Below are positions 60,721-64,000 of a stretch of 64,000 bases of DNA, piece after piece. Made by a program: the position numbers and the translations under genes. Positions within the stretch are counted from its first letter, which is position 1; each line of letters opens with the position of its first letter. The notes under the pieces were generated by a model. The model saw only the letters and a list, made by a program, of their open reading frames with translations. It was not told the DNA's origin and searched no databases. Source of the DNA: CAUZIB01 sp963578805 (GTDB taxonomy: Bacteria; Acidobacteriota; Vicinamibacteria; Vicinamibacterales; UBA8438); assembly GCA_963578805.1 (NCBI GenBank), contig CAUZDY010000009.1, positions 1-64,000 of the forward strand, written 5' to 3'.

Positions 60721-62214
60721 CTACTGCCTCACCCTCTGCGCGACCTCTCTAGCGATCATAAAGTCGGCCGTAGAGAGATCCAGCTCAGTAATCGGGACTA
60801 GCTCATAAGAATCAAACCCCACGCCGGATAGATCGTTGACAAACGTTGACGCATCGCCGACCAGCACCATCGAGAGAAGACCTGGCTTCAAATACTCTCT
60901 CGCTACACGCTGGATGTCGTCCTCCGTCACGGCATTGATTCGCTCGGGGTATCTTTCCAGGTCATCCAAGTCCAAACCGAAGAGGATCGCCTCGAGAACT
61001 TGAGCGGCGATAGCGTTCGGGGTCTCAATTGTCAGAGGAAAGTGGCCGGCTAGATAGTCCTTCGCCCGTCGCAACTCGCGCCGGCTGACACGCTCGCGCT
61101 GCATCCGAGATATTTCGTCGACGGTGAGCCGGAGGACCTCGGCGGTCGCAGACGAACGGGTGTCTGTCTGGGCCATGAAATCGCCGGCGAACTGCCGGCC
61201 GGCCATCTCCGCCGAGGCGGAATACGTGAGTGATCGATCCGTACGCAACACACTACCGAGGCGGTTACCACCCTCGCCGCCAAGTATCTTGACCGCCATG
61301 TCGAGCGCTAGATAGTCCGGATGCGCGCGTGGGAGGGCCAGGTGTCCGACGCGCACCGCGGTCTGTACCGCCCCTGGTTTGTCGACAATGACAAGTCGAT
61401 TCGATGGCGGTGGCTGCTCCGTCAGGTCTGGCGTCGGCAAGACACCTCTCGGCCAATCGGAAAGCGCGCGGGCCACACCCGCGAACGCCTCTTCAGCACT
61501 GACGTCACCCACAACCGCCAGAATCGCGTTATTGGGAAGGTAGTGGTTCCGATGGAACTCGATCAAATCGTTACGGGTGATCCGCATCAATGACTGAGGC
61601 GTGCCGTTCTGTGGCATACCGTAGGGATGAGCCCCGTACACGAGCCGGCCGAATACAATGCTCGAGACATATGCGGGATCATCGTAGCTAACCTGCATTT
61701 CTGACAATACCTGCTGGCGTTGTCGGTCAACCTCGGTCTGGGCGTACGCCGGATTCCGCGCCACATCGGACAGCATGTCAAGCGCCAAATCGAAACTATC
61801 CTTCAGGACTAGCACGTTGACATAGCTGAGATCTGTCCCGGCACCAACGGCCATTGCACCGCCAATGCTATCGATCGTCTGGGCGATCTCCTGAGCCCCA
61901 CGCATGGTGGTGCCCTGATCCAGCAACTGTGCAGTCATGGCTGCGAGACCGGGCTTGACCGTTGGGTCACTCGACGTGCCCGCTCGCACTAGTAACCGAA
62001 CGTTGACCGCAGGCTGCTCGTGTGCCCCGACGTAGACGACTTGTAAACCGTTGTCGAGCCGACGCAACTCGTAATCTGGAAATTTGACATCCGGAGCCAG
62101 AAGCGGGGGTGGTGGGTCCTCGCGTGGCCACTGTACGCGTTGCGCGGAAGCAGGTAGAACCGAGGCCAGCGACAACACCCCGAACACGGCAAGCACTGAC
62201 GCGGTACGAATCAT
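60721..62214 (-). CDS. M16 peptidase-like protein, inactive subunit
   Basis: A 497-aa exported M16-fold protein (signal SVLAVFGVLSLASVLPASAQ). It has the family's YELRRLDNGLQVVYVGAHEQ opening and GLAAMTAQLLDQGTTMRG. Where active M16 enzymes have HxxEH, this has GLAAMTAQLLDQG with no such motif, so it is predicted to be non-catalytic. The GTG-region DAKVSRRELRRAKDYL-like C-terminal helix is normal. Its ATG overlaps the stop of the active partner by four bases, so the two form a heterodimer in all likelihood. Confidence 0.88.
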   Translation of the reverse strand: MIRTASVLAVFGVLSLASVLPASAQRVQWPREDPPPPLLAPDVKFPDYELRRLDNGLQVVYVGAHEQPAVNVRLLVRAGTSSDPTVKPGLAAMTAQLLDQGTTMRGAQEIAQTIDSIGGAMAVGAGTDLSYVNVLVLKDSFDLALDMLSDVARNPAYAQTEVDRQRQQVLSEMQVSYDDPAYVSSIVFGRLVYGAHPYGMPQNGTPQSLMRITRNDLIEFHRNHYLPNNAILAVVGDVSAEEAFAGVARALSDWPRGVLPTPDLTEQPPPSNRLVIVDKPGAVQTAVRVGHLALPRAHPDYLALDMAVKILGGEGGNRLGSVLRTDRSLTYSASAEMAGRQFAGDFMAQTDTRSSATAEVLRLTVDEISRMQRERVSRRELRRAKDYLAGHFPLTIETPNAIAAQVLEAILFGLDLDDLERYPERINAVTEDDIQRVAREYLKPGLLSMVLVGDASTFVNDLSGVGFDSYELVPITELDLSTADFMIAREVAQRVRQ

Positions 62215-63593
62215 CTCGCCCCCGACAGACCAGCACTCGAGCCCCGCGGGAGGATCGTCATGACGAGCCGGTTTTCATCGTTGAAGTAGGTGCGCGCCAC
62301 CCGACGTACATCCTCCTTCGTGACGTTCATGAAAATGTCAAACTCGCCGTCGGCCGTCGAGATGTCGTCGTGGATCACCGCGGCATGCGCCAGATGGGCG
62401 GCTTTCTGGGAATTCGTAAACCGACCGATCACGTAGTCTCGGGCGAACTGGTTCTTTGAGCGCTGCAGCTCCTCATCGGTGATCGGTTCGTTCTTGAGTT
62501 TGTCGAGCTCCTCGATCAGTGCTGCCTCCGCCTCTGACGGCGTCTTTCCAGGAGGAATAATCGCGACGGCGTAAAAGAGATTTGGGTCCTCGATGATGTT
62601 CCCTTGGCCGAACGCCGCGACGGCAAGCTGCTCGTCGTACACTAGCCGGCGATAGATACGCGAACTCTGGCCGTCGGAGAGCACCTTAGACGCAATGTGG
62701 AGCGGATACGCATCGGGGTGACCGTCATACGTGATGTGGTGGGCGATGACCACCGCCGGAAGTGGCCAGTTGTCAGCTTCGAGTGTCACACGCTGCTCGG
62801 ACTCGCGTGGTGGCTCCCGAGGAATCTCCCGCGGCACGGGGCGCTTTGCTTTGGGAACCCGTCCAAAGTAGTGTTCGACCATCTGTAACGCATTGTCGGT
62901 CTCGAAGTCGCCTACGACGATGAGCGTGGCGTTTTCTGGGACGTAGTATGTGTCGAAGAACTCGCGAACGTCCTCGATCGACGCTGCTTCGAGGTCGGCC
63001 ATCGATCCGATCGGCGTGTGTTTATACGGATGCGCAGTGAAGGCACGGTCGTACAGGAGTTCTGACAAGAGGCCAAACGGCTCATTTTCATACCGCCATC
63101 GGCGCTCTTCCTTGACCACGTCTCGCTCAGCATCGAGGGTCCGCTGGTCGATACGTAAAGTCGCCATCCGATCGGCCTCGAGCCAGAAGACGAGCGGTAG
63201 ATACTGCGAGGGCACCGTCTGCAGGAAAACAGTCGTGTCTTCAGTGGTATAGGCGTTCCCGTCCCCGCCGACGCCAGAGATAAAGCTCAGGTGTTCCTCG
63301 GGTGGGACATTCTTCGACCCCTTGAACATCAGATGCTCGAATAGATGCGCAAAGCCCGTCCGCCCGGGGCGCTCGTTCTTCGACCCCACCCGATACCACA
63401 GTGCAACGTGGACGATCGGCGTCGAGTGATCCTCAGACAGCACCACCGTTAGACCGTTCTCGAGTTTGGTAATGCGGTAGTCGAACTTGGGCGGGCGGAC
63501 TGCACTGTATACCGTTGGAGCAAGGGCAACAACGGCAACCGCCAGAAGCGCAATTACCGCCACTACCGGAGCGCGACGACTCCTCGGTGTCAT
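62211..63593 (-). CDS. M16 zinc peptidase, active subunit
   Basis: A 460-aa exported insulinase-family peptidase. A membrane/signal segment (VVAVIALLAVAVVALAPTVYSA) leads to YRITKLENGLTVVLSEDHST. The inverted zinc motif HxxEH is in TGFAHLFEHLMFKGS, and the distal Glu lies in AERDVVKEERRWRYEN. It probably degrades peptides in the periplasm together with the coupled inactive subunit. Confidence 0.9.
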   Translation of the reverse strand: MTPRSRRAPVVAVIALLAVAVVALAPTVYSAVRPPKFDYRITKLENGLTVVLSEDHSTPIVHVALWYRVGSKNERPGRTGFAHLFEHLMFKGSKNVPPEEHLSFISGVGGDGNAYTTEDTTVFLQTVPSQYLPLVFWLEADRMATLRIDQRTLDAERDVVKEERRWRYENEPFGLLSELLYDRAFTAHPYKHTPIGSMADLEAASIEDVREFFDTYYVPENATLIVVGDFETDNALQMVEHYFGRVPKAKRPVPREIPREPPRESEQRVTLEADNWPLPAVVIAHHITYDGHPDAYPLHIASKVLSDGQSSRIYRRLVYDEQLAVAAFGQGNIIEDPNLFYAVAIIPPGKTPSEAEAALIEELDKLKNEPITDEELQRSKNQFARDYVIGRFTNSQKAAHLAHAAVIHDDISTADGEFDIFMNVTKEDVRRVARTYFNDENRLVMTILPRGSSAGLSGAR

Positions 63594-63742
63594 ATGGAAT
63601 TGATTATGTCACAAGGGAGTGCGGATACGACCACCGCGCACACGGGAGCCAACCGAGAGCAGTCGAACGAGGCCGCCGGGTGAAATATATTGGTGGTCAG
63701 CAGCCGGCACAGTCGTGAAACCAGTTCTAGAATAGGAGGATC

Positions 63743-64000
63743 GTGTCAGCGTTCACCCAGTGGTCACTTGCAGGACTCCGATGGGCGGGCGAACACCCTA
63801 ACGCCCTCGCATGGGCCTTTGGAGTGTCACTCGTGCTGTTCGTGGGAAGCCTCGTATTAATTCCAGTCCTGATTGCCAGGATGCGACCAGACTATTTCGT
63901 GGCACCCAACCCCGACGACCACACTTGGCTCGGCCGGCATCGGATCGCTCGGGCGACGGCGCGGGTTCTCAAGAATGTCCTCGGTTGTGCACTGCTGCTG
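63743..64000 (+). CDS. PGPGW-type membrane protein, cut by window end
   Basis: The GTG at 63743 follows GGAGG at 63735-63739, and 86 codons are present before the window ends. Seen: a first hydrophobic segment AFGVSLVLFVGSLVLIPVLIA, then RMRPDYFV and RVLKNVLGCALLL. The pattern fits small PGPGW transmembrane proteins, whose PGxGx motif would lie just beyond the edge. Function unknown. Confidence 0.65.
   Translation, partial: MSAFTQWSLAGLRWAGEHPNALAWAFGVSLVLFVGSLVLIPVLIARMRPDYFVAPNPDDHTWLGRHRIARATARVLKNVLGCALLL

Noticed and set aside
60517..60801. 94-codon plus-strand frame overlapping lpxB and M16 ends
   Set aside because: Low-complexity shadow of two minus-strand genes without recognisable features.
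1..64000. CRISPR arrays, rRNA, intact insertion sequences
   Set aside because: No regularly spaced repeats, rRNA stretches or transposase frames with terminal repeats were seen on either strand.

Overview
The window is a 64 kb, moderately GC-rich bacterial chromosome segment, densely coded on both strands. Gram-negative traits are plain: lpxB, a porin-like outer-membrane protein, lipoproteins, Tat substrates and a TRAP-TAXI transporter. The gene mix (imidazolonepropionase-like amidohydrolases, M16 peptidase pairs, PQQ and cupredoxin secreted proteins, PHM-like cytochromes, gamma-glutamyltransferase) suggests a free-living Acidobacteriota of the Vicinamibacteria type. That placement is inference from gene content only; there is no rRNA in the window.

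Layout. 1-2.1 kb: a truncated SagB-type nitroreductase, then a decayed strip (M48 peptidase tail, tyrosine integrase tail) against the 3' end of ssrA (tmRNA), which looks like an old island scar. 2.2-7.5 kb: amidohydrolase lipoprotein, PQQ-type propeller protein, NUDIX hydrolase, pepD, and an AhpC/TSA-like peroxiredoxin whose first active-site position is an in-frame TGA followed by a SECIS-like hairpin. This predicted selenoprotein is the most striking item in the window. 7.6-15.7 kb: SGNH hydrolase, a copper/cytochrome redox cluster, an alpha/beta hydrolase, an SSF symporter and a DUF218 protein. 15.8-19.5 kb: a tight operon (AmiC-type amidase, GerMN protein, rph, rdgB).

19.8-28.3 kb: porin; TetR regulator with a perfect 14-bp palindrome in front of a class V aminotransferase; opine dehydrogenase-like protein; then, behind a structured leader, a Tat-exported SelA-like PLP enzyme, an exported RidA and a glucose dehydrogenase-like protein. 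28.4-36.4 kb: a pseudogene, an M23 peptidase, a minus-strand run (Cld-like, atypical Nramp-like transporter, PanE-like reductase, formyl-CoA transferase), a PAS-GAF protein and small proteins. 36.5-46.7 kb: class I aldolase, Slt-type transglycosylase, ggt with an esterase, TRAP-TAXI pair, ferritin-like protein.

46.8-64 kb: ettA; a coupled metallopeptidase/ATP-grasp pair; a second cupredoxin protein; an MsbA-type ABC exporter; dinB; rsgA; an amidohydrolase lacking two metal ligands; queG with yqgE; a small cytochrome c; an M50 protease pseudogene; lpxB; a coupled active/inactive M16 pair; and the start of a PGPGW membrane protein. No CRISPR array, canonical tRNA, rRNA or intact insertion sequence was seen.
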